Assembly (NCBI RefSeq): GCF_945859705.1
Contig: NC_079134.1
Span: 25,515,636 to 25,579,635 of the forward strand
Origin: Episyrphus balteatus
Taxonomy: Eukaryota > Arthropoda > Insecta > Diptera > Syrphidae
Direction: 5' to 3'
Length of the DNA stretch: 64,000 nt
In this document: piece after piece, positions 23,491 through 33,596 of the stretch
How the letters are laid out: each line of letters begins with the position of its first letter
Numbering within the stretch: the first letter of the stretch is position 1
The notes under the pieces: model-generated
Databases searched by the model: none
Told to the model about the DNA's origin: nothing
The model's input: the letters and a program-made list of their open reading frames with translations, nothing else
Program-made: the position numbers and the translations under genes

Positions 23491-25429
23491 TCGTCGCCCG
23501 AGAGTTGTTTTGTCGTAAACGCCAAAATGCACTTTTTTAAACTGGATATGTAGTAATTGGTTTTAGAACGTTCTCTTTTCATTTCTGTTATCAGATTTGT
23601 CCTATCGTTTACCGTTACTGAGATAATTAGTGTGCATTTTGTCGTATATCCACAAAATAAGCATCGGATTAGCGTTGGTTTGTCGTAAGCGCCAACTTTT
23701 GGCGTTTACGACAAAAATTCTATGTATTTTTCAGCTTTTTTTTCTTCAGTATTGGTTTGTCGTACGTCGTACAAAACAGATAGGGTAGAAAATTTCGAAC
23801 TTGTTTTGTCTTACATGTATGTAGGTATATGACCCAAATAGAATATAAACAAATATAATAAACCTACTAGAAAAGTATTTATTGAAAATAAGGACTTCAT
23901 GTGCTATAAGGACAACGAATTTAAAAACTAAGGGCTGCATTAAGCTTTGCGCTACTTGAGGTTTTGCACTATTCCTAGAGGTGCAAGGAAGAAAAAAGTG
24001 CATCTGAGTGTTGTATTTAATTTTGTCATGGTTCTTGTCGTTTGTTCCTGCCGCTAGATACTTGACCTCATCCTCGGTCGCAAGTACCGCTTATAAATAT
24101 GTACACTTGCTGATTGATCTTCTATCGAACACAAGATCAAGAAGTCGACCGTCGGTCGCGGGCGCCGCTTCGTTCAAGCGCGTTGTCTTGAGCGAAGTGA
24201 AAAAAGGTCGCAGTTTTATTGTTTTATTGTTGTACACTTATTGATCTTGTCACTTCGTTCGCGCGCTCTTCAACGAAGTAAAGTGAAATAAAGGTTGCTG
24301 TTTTATTGCTGTATACTTATTGATCTTGTATCGAACACACAAGATCAACAAGTCGACTGTAGTCGTGGGCGCCGAGCCCGTGGCGCCTCTTCGTTCACGT
24401 GCGTTGTCGTGAACGAAGCGAAAAAGGGTTGCTGTGAGTTTTGTTATTGCACCCGCTCGCAAAAAACACCTGCTGGTCGAAAATTATTTTTTTAAGGCGC
24501 CATTGTTCTTCGCTAAATTTGCGTTATTGTTTTGCAAATTGATGATACTGATGATACTTTTACACTATTTTATAAAGCGAGCGGTAGAAAAGTGGAATAT
24601 AGAAGCTCATCAATATTTAAAACATATAAAAAGTCTACCACAGCAATTCCTGTAAATTTGTTCAGCCAATGTCTTCAAATTACTAAAAAATCTAACTCGA
24701 TAACTAAGGATAAGATTATTGATATTAAAAGCCTTTTCATATTTATGCCTAAATCAGACAAAGAATATTATGAAGCGTTATTCAAATCAAAAAATTAGAA
24801 TAAATGCTTTAGTTTGATATTTATTTAATTTTATTTTTTTTATGACCATATATTAATTTATTAATTTAACCAAACTTGGTTTATTTTTATTTTATTTCTT
24901 TCATATTTCATAGCCATAGGATGACTTTTATTTTTTGTTAAGACATTTTTTAAATTTTTTTTATGTTTATGGTCATATTTTTTGGTTTTTCTTTATTTTA
25001 AATCTATTTATTTTAATAATTGAGCCTCTAAGTCAAACCAATACTACTTCTATGTAATACGAAACTATTTTTTAAATGTTTAATTAATAAAAAAAAACGA
25101 ACTGTGAAAATTTTTGTATTTATTTTTTAGTATTGGAATGTTGTACGTGCGCCTACTTTGTCGTACGTGTACGGGATGGAAAAAAAAGTTGATTTTGGTG
25201 GCGTTTACGACAAAGTGATTTTGGATAAAAACCTTGATAATTTGAAAACTAAAATAGATGTGACAATTTTGACAACATAAATATGAAGAAGATATCGCAC
25301 AAAATATTCTATTAAAAATTGAAAAAAATCTATCGGTCAGTTTTTTTTTTATAAAAGCTCAAACCTTAAAATGCGATTTCCCAAAATTCCAAAATTGGCG
25401 TATACGACAAAACAATTCTCAGGCGACGA
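23491..25429. mobile_element. 1.94-kb element with TCGTCGCC ends and repeated TTTGTCGTAnnCGCCA motif
   Basis: The left end TCGTCGCCCGAGAGTTGTTT, TGTCGTAAACGCCA is mirrored at the right by TGGCGTATACGACAAAACAA, TTCTCAGGCGACGA. The motif TTTGTCGTAMRCGCCA recurs inside in both orientations (near 23690-23715, 23755, 25145-25215). GC-rich direct repeats occupy 24110-24440 (AAGTCGACYGT, CGCTTCGTTCA-like text). A short open frame (24532-24798) may be a coding remnant. No known transposase motif is seen. Confidence 0.6.
24532..24798 (+). pseudogene. Possible C-terminal coding remnant inside the TCGTCGCC element
   Basis: The frame gives 88 residues with a lysine-rich, protein-like makeup (ASGRKVEYRSSSIF, PVNLFSQCLQITKKS, FIFMPKSDKEYYEALF) and ends at a natural stop. 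The upstream part is lost in GC-rich tandem repeats. It may be the end of an element-borne protein, but I recognise no family and chance is possible. Confidence 0.3.
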
Positions 25430-25766
25430 AATACAACTGAAAGTCCATGTCGATGTACATTTGACACAGCTTGTTTGAAAATGTCACAAAAAAAGAAAAA
25501 TCTGGTAATCAACAGTCGCACCCGTGACAAATTAAAACAAAATGCTTTTATTATACAACAAGTTGAATTACAGATATATAAAAAAAAATATCATTTTTAG
25601 TCCAAGAATTTATGTGGTCAATATTATTTTATAAAAAAAAATTTTTCTGAATTTGGATAAAAATTCAGCTTGAACTCATAATGGACTAACCAGGAAAAAT
25701 AAATATCAAAAAATTTTCGGTAAAAAAAAAAACATAATAGCAAATAAATAAACCCTCTCGAGTACA

Positions 25767-26198
25767 ATTGAGGCGCTCAGCGCCAAAACGGCCTAACCCC
25801 AAAAATTTCGTTTTCCGAAAAACGAGTTTAAAGAAAATCATATTTTCAGGGTTTCTTTTTTGTTGGCTTGTAAAAGTTATAAAAAAATATTATTTAATTC
25901 TTAGTTTGTAATTTTTTTTAGTTAGGAGTGTTGGCTATACTTTTGGGCTAAGGTCTGATATTTTTTTTATTCCAAAACTAGATTTGTTATAAATGATTTT
26001 GGCAATTTTGTCGCCGAAGATAAAATGGCGTCCACTAGAGTGACAAAAGTTTTTGGCTCTAATATTAACTCTATTTAATATAATTTAATGGGAATGTATT
26101 TTTATATTATAAATTGTTTTATTGCGGTTCGATCTGTGTACTCAGTTTGATTTTTTTGAAAATGTGGGTTAGGCCGTTTTAGTTCTGAAAGCCTCAAT
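25767..26198. mobile_element. 430-bp MITE with ATTGAGGC ends
   Basis: The left ATTGAGGCGCTCAGCGCC, AAAACGGCCTAACCC is mirrored on the right by GGGTTAGGCCGTTTTAGTTC, TGAAAGCCTCAAT. The interior is AT-rich with no coding frame. The target duplication is not clear. Confidence 0.65.
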
Positions 26199-26781
26199 TA
26201 TTCCCAACAATTATGTTGGTTTTCTTCCTATATACCTATTCTTTAAATATAATCTTCTTTGTATTTATTTTCATTTCAATCGCTTGTTCATTTGCCACAA
26301 AAAAAGTTTCTTTTATACTTTAAGGCCGAATTGAACTTTTTTTTTTTTTTTTACTTATAAAATTCTTATAAAATATTTATAAATATATAAACTGACGAGT
26401 TTGGCGGTGGCAAAAGCATATAAACCTCTTGGGGTGCTGTTGTAAGGCTTGAAAGGGAAAGTTATTCATAAAATGTTCTCTACCAAATTATTTTTTATTT
26501 TTCTCTTCATAAACAAAAACGTTCCAACAAAAAAAAAAGTGTATCTTCTGTAAATATATTTTTTTTAATTACTAACAAACAAGAAAACAAATTTCCTTGC
26601 CACAGGCTAAATATTAAAATTCTTTATGAGCAACAAAAAAAGATGAAACAAAATCATTTTTTTTTTTTCTGTGAAAATGTTGGATATCCTAGAAGGGATT
26701 TCCTAAATAAATTTTTCTATTCAAAAAAAAATTAAATTTATTAACAACTTTTATTTTTTTTTTTTTTTTTTTCATTAATAG

Positions 26782-27044
26782 TGACTCCAAATCATGGCCC
26801 TAAAATTACAGGTGGACAACCTCGATATCAAATTGGCGATGTGGTGCGGGTAAATTGTACATCGGCACCATCGAAACCCGTTTGCCATTTAAGTTGGCTT
26901 ATAAATGGTGAACCTGCCAATCAATCACATCTCAAAAAATACGATAATATTGTTGTGGGAAGAGAAGGTCTTGAAGTTGCACGACTTGGTCTTGAATTCA
27001 GGGTTAGAGGATTCCATTTTAAAAATGGCGACATGAAATTGAAA
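26782..27044 (+). CDS. beat: beat-family Ig protein, exon for Ig domain 2
   Basis: This exon gives residues 115-202 after a TTCATTAATAG acceptor and ends before GTAAGT. It starts the second Ig-like domain: PKITGGQPRYQIGDVVRVNC with C140, a possible extra cysteine C149, the SWLINGEP motif with W153, and GLEVARLGLEFRVRGFHFKNGDMKLK leading into C203 of the next exon. N-glycosylation sites are N139-C-T and N161-Q-S. The ITGG-RY-IGD and LGL-FRV phrases are characteristic of Beat proteins and not of generic Ig proteins. Confidence 0.95.
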
Positions 27045-27120
27045 GTAAGTCTTCCTAGATCCTTAAAAAAAAACTGAAAATATCCTTAAAATGTTTTTTT
27101 TTTTTCTGTTTTGTTTTAAG

Positions 27121-27244
27121 TGTGTGGCTAAAATTTCCTCACTCTATTGGCAAAGTAATGAAGAAAGTGTCGAAAGTGACAAACAACAAAGAGCTCCAGC
27201 GCTGGAGTCACGTGAAACAGTGGCAGCTAAATCTCAAGTTCATG
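27121..27244 (+). CDS. beat: beat-family Ig protein, exon closing Ig domain 2 and starting the C-terminal linker
   Basis: It is separated from the previous exon by a 76-bp intron and starts exactly at the second Ig2 cysteine (C203 in CVAKISSLYWQSNEESVES). The polar linker RAPALESRETVAAKSQVH follows, ending in a phase 1 GTAAAC donor. The ESVE...APALESRE stretch is typical of the region after Ig2 in Beat proteins. Confidence 0.93.
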
Positions 27245-27313
27245 GTAAACAAAAAAAAAATTGTCAACATTCTTATAAATCTAATGAAAATATTTTTTTC
27301 TTATAACTTAAAG

Positions 27314-27429
27314 GATCATCAGCTGCGACGAAAAGTTATCAAAGTATAAATTGGATAAGTACAATAATCTTAGCCCTCGCATCAACAAAATCCCTCCTTT
27401 CGACATATTATATCAATTATTTCAGGTAA
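27314..27429 (+). CDS. beat: beat-family Ig protein, last exon with hydrophobic (GPI-type) tail
   Basis: It follows a 69-bp intron (acceptor CTTAAAG) and gives residues 244-281, ending at TAA 27427-27429. After a short GSSAATKSYQ linker comes a hydrophobic end (INWISTIILALAS, then LLSTYYINYF). This could be a GPI-anchor signal with small residues near 245-254 as attachment sites, or a weak membrane segment; one lysine lies inside it. Membrane attachment is inferred. An AATAAA occurs at 27616 among several A/T-rich candidates. Confidence 0.88.
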
Positions 27430-28655
27430 CTATTGCCTGATTTAGACAAATAAGTATTAACAACAACTCGAACGCACTGAAAAGATGAACTAAATCCCAT
27501 ATTTATCAAAAAAAAAAAAAAAAAACAAAATTAAAAATGCCAAATGTAAAGTCCTAAAATTCTTTTTTCAAAAAAAAAAAACTAAAATTAAATTTCCATA
27601 TAAAAAATTCAATTAAATAAAAATAAAAATTTGAAACCTTTTATGTATAAAGATTTTTCATTTCTATCATAAAAAAAAAAAATTAAAAGAAAAATAGCTT
27701 TAAGATGAAATCTTTATAAAAGTTCATAAAAAATTTACTTTTTTTGTAATTTTTTTTTTTTTAATTAGGTACATTATTTTTGTTTTTCAAAAATAACAGT
27801 GTGCATAATAATAAAATAAAATAATTGTATAAAGTAAATTAAATCAATTTAATAATTTAAGTTTTTATTTAAGAAATATTTTTTAAAAATCAAAATCATG
27901 ATTAAAATTTAAAAAAAAAAAATAAATAAACATTTATAGGTTAGGTAATTTTACTTTAGCTTTTAAGTAAATGTTTAATATTAATCATTAATGTAATTAA
28001 AAATTAAATAGTTACATAAACTGCACTTATGTCTTTATAAATAATAAAAAAATAATAATAATAAAAAATAAATAATATAGAACATTTTATGAACCATCAT
28101 ATCGTTAAATAAATATAAATAAAAAAATATTATGTTTGAATTTTATGCACAAAATATATTTTTTGTAAGTTTTCATTTATTTTTTAAAAATATAAAAATT
28201 AAAAATAAAATTGGCAAAAATTTTAATAAGAAATGAAAACGTTGAAAAAATTAATAAAAAAAAAAAAAAAATTCTACCTGGTAATAAAAAAAAAAAAATA
28301 TAAAAAAAATTTAAACAAAATAAAATAAAACAAATTCAAAACTGTGTTTTTATAAGTGGAAGAAAAAATTCATCGTACGTACACCGTCTTCTGAATCATT
28401 CAGTATCAGTATCATTTACAGTAAGATCGATAAAGAGAGAATTGCCTCCTTAATCCTGATATAGATTAATTTACTATACTGAGCTTAGAGAAGCATTATA
28501 CAATAGGGTTATTCTATAAACTATTACACTTGGTAATAGCTAAGGATTTCAAATAGTGAATTAAATTTTATTTGTATTCCTATTGTGAATACATACATAA
28601 TGTATAATAAAAGTAAACATTTTTTAAATCCTTATATTTTACTTGAAAAAAGCAA
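27430..28655 (+). other. beat 3' UTR and very AT-rich spacer
   Basis: Downstream of the beat stop the sequence is extremely A/T-rich with many AATAAA-like hexamers (27616 is the first clear one). The exact cleavage site cannot be chosen by eye. No coding frame, RNA gene or mobile element is recognised. Confidence 0.5.
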
Positions 28656-29130
28656 AAACATTTTTTTTTTTTTATATAACTCCATGTAATATTAAGGTAA
28701 AGATTATTTCTATCCTTAGGTTCTTAAGCAAAAAAGTTATAATTTCTTAAAGATAATCGAAATTTACAGAAAAAAAAATTACATTTTTATTGTTTCAATT
28801 TTTTATATGAAAAGCTCATAAAAATAATACAATTAAATTAACAAAAAAATTAATTTTATGTCTTTACGTTGCATAAAAAGCATAAAAATGATTTAATGAA
28901 AATAATCGTTTTTCGTGAAAAAACTTCTTTTTCTTCCATCACCTTAAAATCCAATTTTTTATATAACAACTCACCATACATTTTATGGTATTTTCAAAGT
29001 TTTTCAATTTAAAATTGAGTACCTTGTAGTAAATGTAAACCGTGATGTGTGATATACCAAATGAAAGGTTATATTATCTATATCCGATATAAGGCTAAAT
29101 CTATTTCTTATGTGTTCAAGACCAAAATAT

Positions 29131-29476
29131 ATCACAACAAAAATATTACTGTTAAAAAAAGAGCCAAGTTCTCCTATGTTGAAATTATGCTGGCACAAAA
29201 AGTACTGAGATGTAAAAGTGTACCAAGTTCTAAAGTTTTGGTTCAAATTCGTATCAATAAAATTTTGATTGTTCTCTTGACAATTTTTCTTTTAATTACC
29301 GATTTTTAAAGTTATTTCAAAAATTGATAAGTAAACAATCAAAATTTTATTGATACGAATTTGAACCCAAACTTTAGAACTTGGTACACTTTTACATCTC
29401 AGTACTTTTTGTGCCAGCATAATTTCAACATAGGAGAACTTGGCTCTTTTTTTAACAGTAATGTTTTTGTTGTGAT
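29131..29476. repeat. Foldback with ~143-bp arms
   Basis: The left arm (29131-29273: ATCACAACAAAAATATTACT ... CAATAAAATTTTGATTGTT) and the right arm (29334-29476) are near-perfect reverse complements around a ~60-bp spacer. The overlapping opposite-strand reading frames here arise from this symmetry. Confidence 0.85.
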
Positions 29477-29845
29477 TTCACTACTTTTTGCAAGGTATGG
29501 CTGTAGAATTGAAAATCTCTATACTTGATGAAAATTCAGTGAAAATGGGCGGTTGCCACGCCCCCTGGCTGAACTTCTCAAACTTTAATTTTTTTCCTTT
29601 GTATAAACTACTATCTCTACCATTCTACCAAATTTCGAGATTCTACGATAATCAGAAGTGCTCTATAATATTTGATGATAATTCAGCGGAAATGGGCGGA
29701 TGCCACGCCCCCTGAATTGAAAATCTCAAATTTTCGATTTTTCCCTTTGTATACACCACAAGCCCTATCACCGTATAAAATTTCAAGTTTCTACGTTAAC
29801 GGGAAGTTCTCCATAATTTTGATGATCTGTCAGTGAGTGAGTGCG

Positions 29846-29886
29846 TCAGTCAGTCAGTCAGTCAGTCAGTCAGTCAGTCAGTCAGT
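29846..29886. repeat. (CAGT)n microsatellite
   Basis: Ten tandem CAGT/GTCA units are visible directly. Confidence 0.9.
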
Positions 29887-30121
29887 TACGGTTTTTGCGA
29901 TTTTTGAAGCCCTATATCTCAGAAACTACTCATTGTAAAAGGCTGAAATTTTTTGAGGAGTTTGGTTTGGACAAGCTCAATAAATGTAGCGAGTTTGAAA
30001 TTTCTAGCATCTTTGGTGTGGAAGTTAGAGGGGGGTCGAAAATGGCCTGAGTTGTTTCCTGTAAATAAGGGTGTAGTGCCAAAGTTGCTAGAGAACTTGG
30101 CTGGGCACTGCCGTGCCCCTT

Positions 30122-30207
30122 GATAATGTGTTTAGAAAAAAACATCATTACACCGTTATCTCAGGATAATGTGTTTAGAAAAAAACATCATTACACCGTT
30201 ATCTCAG
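30122..30207 (+). repeat. 43-bp perfect direct duplication
   Basis: The unit beginning GATAATGTGTTTAGAAAAAA and ending CCGTTATCTCAG occurs at 30122-30164 and again at 30165-30207 without visible difference. Confidence 0.9.
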
Positions 30208-30620
30208 GATTGTGAATATGAATCGAATTGAAGTTTTGTACAAATAAAGTACTGCTTATTTCCTATCTACAGAATAAATTTTATTTATCAATACTTCAAT
30301 AAAATAAAAGTTTCTCAGTGAAATATAATAAATAAAGACCTCAGAAAAGTAGTGTAATTGAAAAACTTTTCAAAAGGTTTAGTTTTATTTTCGACATACA
30401 TTTTGCAATAATTTTTATGATTGCATCATCTTTAACTTATTTAACACGTAGGTACGCAAGAATATTTGGACTTGCAACCTTGTTTCGCAAACGTACAAAA
30501 TGTTTACTTGCCTCGTGTGCAAACAGACTTCGCGCTACTTTATATTTGAACAGTTGAAACTAGAGTAAATTTAAAGAGTAAACATGTTTATGAAATAAGT
30601 TGGCATTCCATCAAAATTTG

Positions 30621-30634
30621 AAGATATAAAAGCT
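30621..30634 (+). promoter_or_regulatory. TATA-box core promoter of the 105-residue secreted-protein gene
   Basis: AAGATATAAAAGCT has TATAAAAG at 30625. A TCAGT initiator follows at 30656-30660 with its A about 33 bp downstream of the TATA start, a textbook insect spacing. The ATG lies 75 bp after the TATA start. The element is identical to that at 14312-14325. Confidence 0.8.
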
Positions 30635-30699
30635 GAAGTTTCGATTGAAGGATTATCAGTGTTTCCGTACCACCAAAACGTACAGTACCTTCTATTAAA

Positions 30700-31017
30700 A
30701 TGTTCCACTTCAACTCTCTCAGTTTCGCCGTTATTTTGGCTGTTGTTGCCATCAGTTCTGCAGCTGTTCAAATCATTCCAGCTGGTATTAATGGTAATGG
30801 TGCTGTAGGTGGCGCTATCGATGTTGATGGTCTTCTTACTAGCACTTTAGGCACCGCAGCCAATCTTGTTGGTAATGCTGCAAACACCGTAGCTAATACT
30901 GTCGCTGGAGCTGGCAACTCTGTCGCTGGAGCTCTCGGTGGTCTTGCCGGAGTTGTTAATGCTAATACCGGACTTAACCTTGGAGGTGGTATTGTTGGTG
31001 GTGGTCTTCTTGGTTGA
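30700..31017 (+). CDS. Small secreted Gly/Ala/Asn/Val-rich protein, 105 residues
   Basis: This is a single-exon gene with its own TATA/initiator promoter and a ~42-base leader. Residues 1-21 are a strong signal peptide (MFHFNSLSFAVILAVVAISS). The mature part begins near AVQIIPAG and contains no cysteine, aromatic, lysine or arginine residue. Charge is limited to two Asp near the start. The middle (NLVGNAANTVANTVAGAGNS) has an A/V/N/G repeat pattern, and the end is glycine-rich (NLGGGIVGGGLLG). AATAAA at 31042 is 24 bp after the stop. Its GC content and third-base use are higher than in the surrounding DNA. The signal peptide matches that of the nested gene at 14392 in 10 of 24 ungapped positions. 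The function is unknown; a secreted structural, coat or antimicrobial-type peptide is possible. I recognise no named family. Confidence 0.87.
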   Translation: MFHFNSLSFAVILAVVAISSAAVQIIPAGINGNGAVGGAIDVDGLLTSTLGTAANLVGNAANTVANTVAGAGNSVAGALGGLAGVVNANTGLNLGGGIVGGGLLG

Positions 31018-31041
31018 ATTGATTAATCGTCATTTCTCAAA

Positions 31042-31047
31042 AATAAA
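31042..31047 (+). terminator. Poly(A) signal AATAAA
   Basis: A canonical hexamer 24 bp downstream of the stop of the 105-residue gene, followed by an A/T-rich stretch. Confidence 0.7.
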
Positions 31048-31557
31048 GCATTAAAAAAATATTTGTTTGTTTTGAAATTTTCTATCAAAAAATCGATTTG
31101 TGATAAGAGTAACTTATTATTTTGTTGGTAAGTATAAGTATTATTATTTCTAAATGGTCGCAGTTAGATCTGTTTGAGTTTTAGAACTAAACAAAAACTG
31201 CTTGCTTATTTTGAGATTCTGTGATCATAGTGAGTTTCCGAAAAAAAAAAACAGGAGATCAGAACTTTAAATTTGAACTTAAATGTTCTATTTGATAAGG
31301 TGCTGAATTAACTTAGGTCGTTCGTGTTTCTTTGTCGCAAGCAGGGGCAGGGCTGCCAGAAATCATGATTTGGCATGATTTTCATGTTTTTTTTTTTAAC
31401 TAAAATCATGTTTTAATGTTTTCGTGCCCAAAATGATGTTTTTTTTTTCAATCCAAGAGAAAAATCTTTATTATCCAACAATTTATAAACCAACAATCTT
31501 TTTCACTAGGTGAACTGTTTTCTTAATGAGTTATTCAATACCTACATGAAGTATGTA

Positions 31558-32340
31558 CAGTGGCGAGCAAAAAAATAGCAGCGATTTGAAAAATATTTTA
31601 AATATATCATTAAACATTAAAAGAGCTTTGATTTTGGAAATTTTTTTAAGTAAAACTACTTAAGTTTTATTAAAATTTAAATTTTAGTAAAAATTGAATT
31701 TAATTTATTTCTTTTCGCTAAGAAATAATCCAAAAACAAAATAAGCCTCAAATTTAAGCGAGCAAAATAATAGCAGTGATTTTCTTTTTCTATTAAATTT
31801 AAATGAAACAAGGGCGAAAAAAGTTCAATTAAACGGTATTTTATTAGAGAAAAGGTAGTATTTGCTCCCATGACCCTTATTTTTTATTACCGCTTCGCAA
31901 CGACCTTTCATGAAGTCGTAAAGTCATTGAGATCTTGGAGGTGTTTTAGATCACCAAACCAACTCAACAACGATTCATAACTCCCGTTATTTTAGGTTTT
32001 GGCTTTAGACACATCTCCTTTTATATCCCTCCAAAGTTTCAAGAAGGGATTGAGGTCTGAAAGACTGGGCAGGTCACTTTATGACCCCAATTTTAGTATC
32101 TTGAAACCATTGCCTGACTGCTCTGCTAGTGTGTTTTGGGTTATTATCCTGTTGGAAGACCCATTTAAGCTTCATTTGGTATCGGAGTAATAGCAGCATA
32201 ATGTTTTGCAAACTAATCAGGTGCCAGAGCTGTATAATTATACTTTTGATACAAGATATAAGGCCAAGTCCATAGTAGCAGAAGTATCCCCAAAACTTAA
32301 TATTAAACCCTCTTTATTCTTTTGAATATTCTCTGGATTG
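31558..32340 (-). mobile_element. Dead Tc1-like transposon with IR/DR-type end
   Basis: The end CAGTGGCGAGCAAAAAAATA is preceded by TA (31556-31557). A second copy of the end motif (GCGAGCAAAATAATAGCAGT) lies about 198 bp inside at 31758. Two direct repeats per end are the IR/DR arrangement known in several Tc1 lineages. The minus strand encodes transposase fragments. I do not find the opposite end, so the element seems truncated at its 5' side, near an inverted fragment around 32463-32484. Confidence 0.75.
31840..32340 (-). pseudogene. Tc1-like transposase pseudogene (C-terminal half)
   Basis: On the minus strand three pieces are recognisable: KFWGYFCYYGLGL (family: VWGCFS-YG), then KWVFQQDNNPKHTSRAVRQW with the second catalytic Asp. 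After a stop and frame change come SDLNPFLKLWRDIKGDVSKA and finally KGRCEAVIKNKGHGSKY. This is the DDE domain of Tc1-like transposases. The third catalytic Glu/Asp expected in NPIENLW is replaced (NPFLKLW). With frameshifts, stops and no N-terminal DNA-binding half, the gene cannot make a working enzyme. Confidence 0.88.
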
Positions 32341-32462
32341 ATGAGAGAATATTGGTTCTTTATGGTGATTAAGGGTCTCAGCAATTTGTGTAACGACCAC
32401 GGAAAACTAAATTCAAAACTAGATAGATTACAAAAACTAATTAACTTAGAGGATCCAGTTTA

Positions 32463-33570
32463 AAGTTTTGGGGATACTTCTGCACACAACAATTTCTTGT
32501 TTAAGTTTTGAGTTCTTGGGGGGGGGGGGGGGGGGGTGAGGGGTCATGACCCCGTGGTCAAGTCACTTCCGTTGATGCAGGTGTAGTTTTAGCTAGAACT
32601 ACTTTACTATCCACAAGGACAAACTATAATTTTATAGGACTCTCTGTGCGGACATACGCTGAATCTCTCTAAGTGAATAGATCTTTGGACATAATATTCT
32701 CTTCTCTTTTGACTTCCAAAGAGTTCAGGTTTTCCTTTCTTTTCTAAAAATTTCTCCTAAGAGACTCTTTCACTTACCGACGAGCTCGCTAAAATTCGAT
32801 AAAAAGCTCATAAAACTAGAAAATGTTATAAGACCCAAAACATTATTGACGTCATCAATCAATTCAAAAATAATCAAATGCTCCAGATTATGCATTCCAG
32901 ATCAATCAGTAGCAACAGTGACGAGTAAAGTCTAACAGAGTACATTGGGTTGGTAAGGGCCACCGGGTTCAAACTTCTGAGGACATCTCATCACATTCTT
33001 TGAAAGTACGACCACACAATATCTAGCTGGGTAGTCAAGTTGCAAGCTGTGATACAAATTTTATTTTAGGAAAATACTGTGAATACATTTTTCAATGGTG
33101 CAGGGAAATAATTCCATGAGAATCTGCTCGACATGAGAATTTATTCCACTATTATGTGGAAATCTATTTCACTTTTTAAAGTGTAGTAAATTCTCACCTT
33201 AAAAAAAAAATTACTTTACTCATTTTTTTGTGGAATTCTTTCCCACCAAAACTCGGAAAGAATTCATAAGTTTTGGAATATTGTTTTCCAATATTTGAGC
33301 AGAGCATAGCATTGAAGAACACGAATTTTGGTTAATTTTTGTGAAACCATATCGGTACACTGTTATGTTGCAGAAACTTAAAATTAAAATAGTTATATTT
33401 TTAATTTAAGTTTCTGTCACACAACATGCAAGAAATCAAGAAAACTGACAGATAATTTAAAATACAAATTACATATTATAGTTACATATTTGTACCTTAT
33501 AAACTGTAGGTACTCTCCATTAAATTTTTGCTTCCGTTAAATACAGTTATTTTTCATATTGCTCATATAA
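32463..33570. other. Spacer with a 19-G run, no gene recognised
   Basis: 32463-32484 repeats 32278-32299 in inverted orientation (AAGTTTTGGGGATACTTCTG). A run of 19 G lies at 32518-32536, followed by GAGGGGTCATGACCCCGTGG-type palindromic text. The rest is ordinary AT-rich sequence with no supported gene or RNA. Confidence 0.5.
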
Positions 33571-33596
33571 ATTAAAACTAGCCGACCTGCCCGTTG

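Larger units (their letters stand above)
17805..26781 (+). other. 9.0-kb beat intron, repeat-filled
   Basis: It joins VV to MTPNHG across a phase 1 split codon (GTAAGT donor, TTCATTAATAG acceptor). It contains the foldback, minisatellite and inverted-repeat elements listed separately. In 17830-18930 and 26210-26760 I see only AT-rich intron sequence. No nested gene is recognised. Confidence 0.88.
28660..30310 (+). repeat. Block-C dispersed repeat, copy downstream of beat
   Basis: The order of motifs matches 41500-43100: ATATGAAAAGCTCATAAAAA, AATGAAAATAATCGTTTTTC, GTGATATACCAAATGAAAGG near 29049, and CCGTTATCTCAGGAT near 30190. It differs in carrying a foldback at 29131-29476, two ATGGGCGGnTGCCACGCCCC hairpins (near 29546 and 29693), a CAGT microsatellite, and a 43-bp direct duplication. 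Confidence 0.55.

Noticed and set aside
27091..27349. Frames running through 27245-27313 without splicing
   Set aside because: The GTAAAC donor and CTTAAAG acceptor restore the Beat frame to the hydrophobic tail; the read-through versions continue in A-rich intron text.
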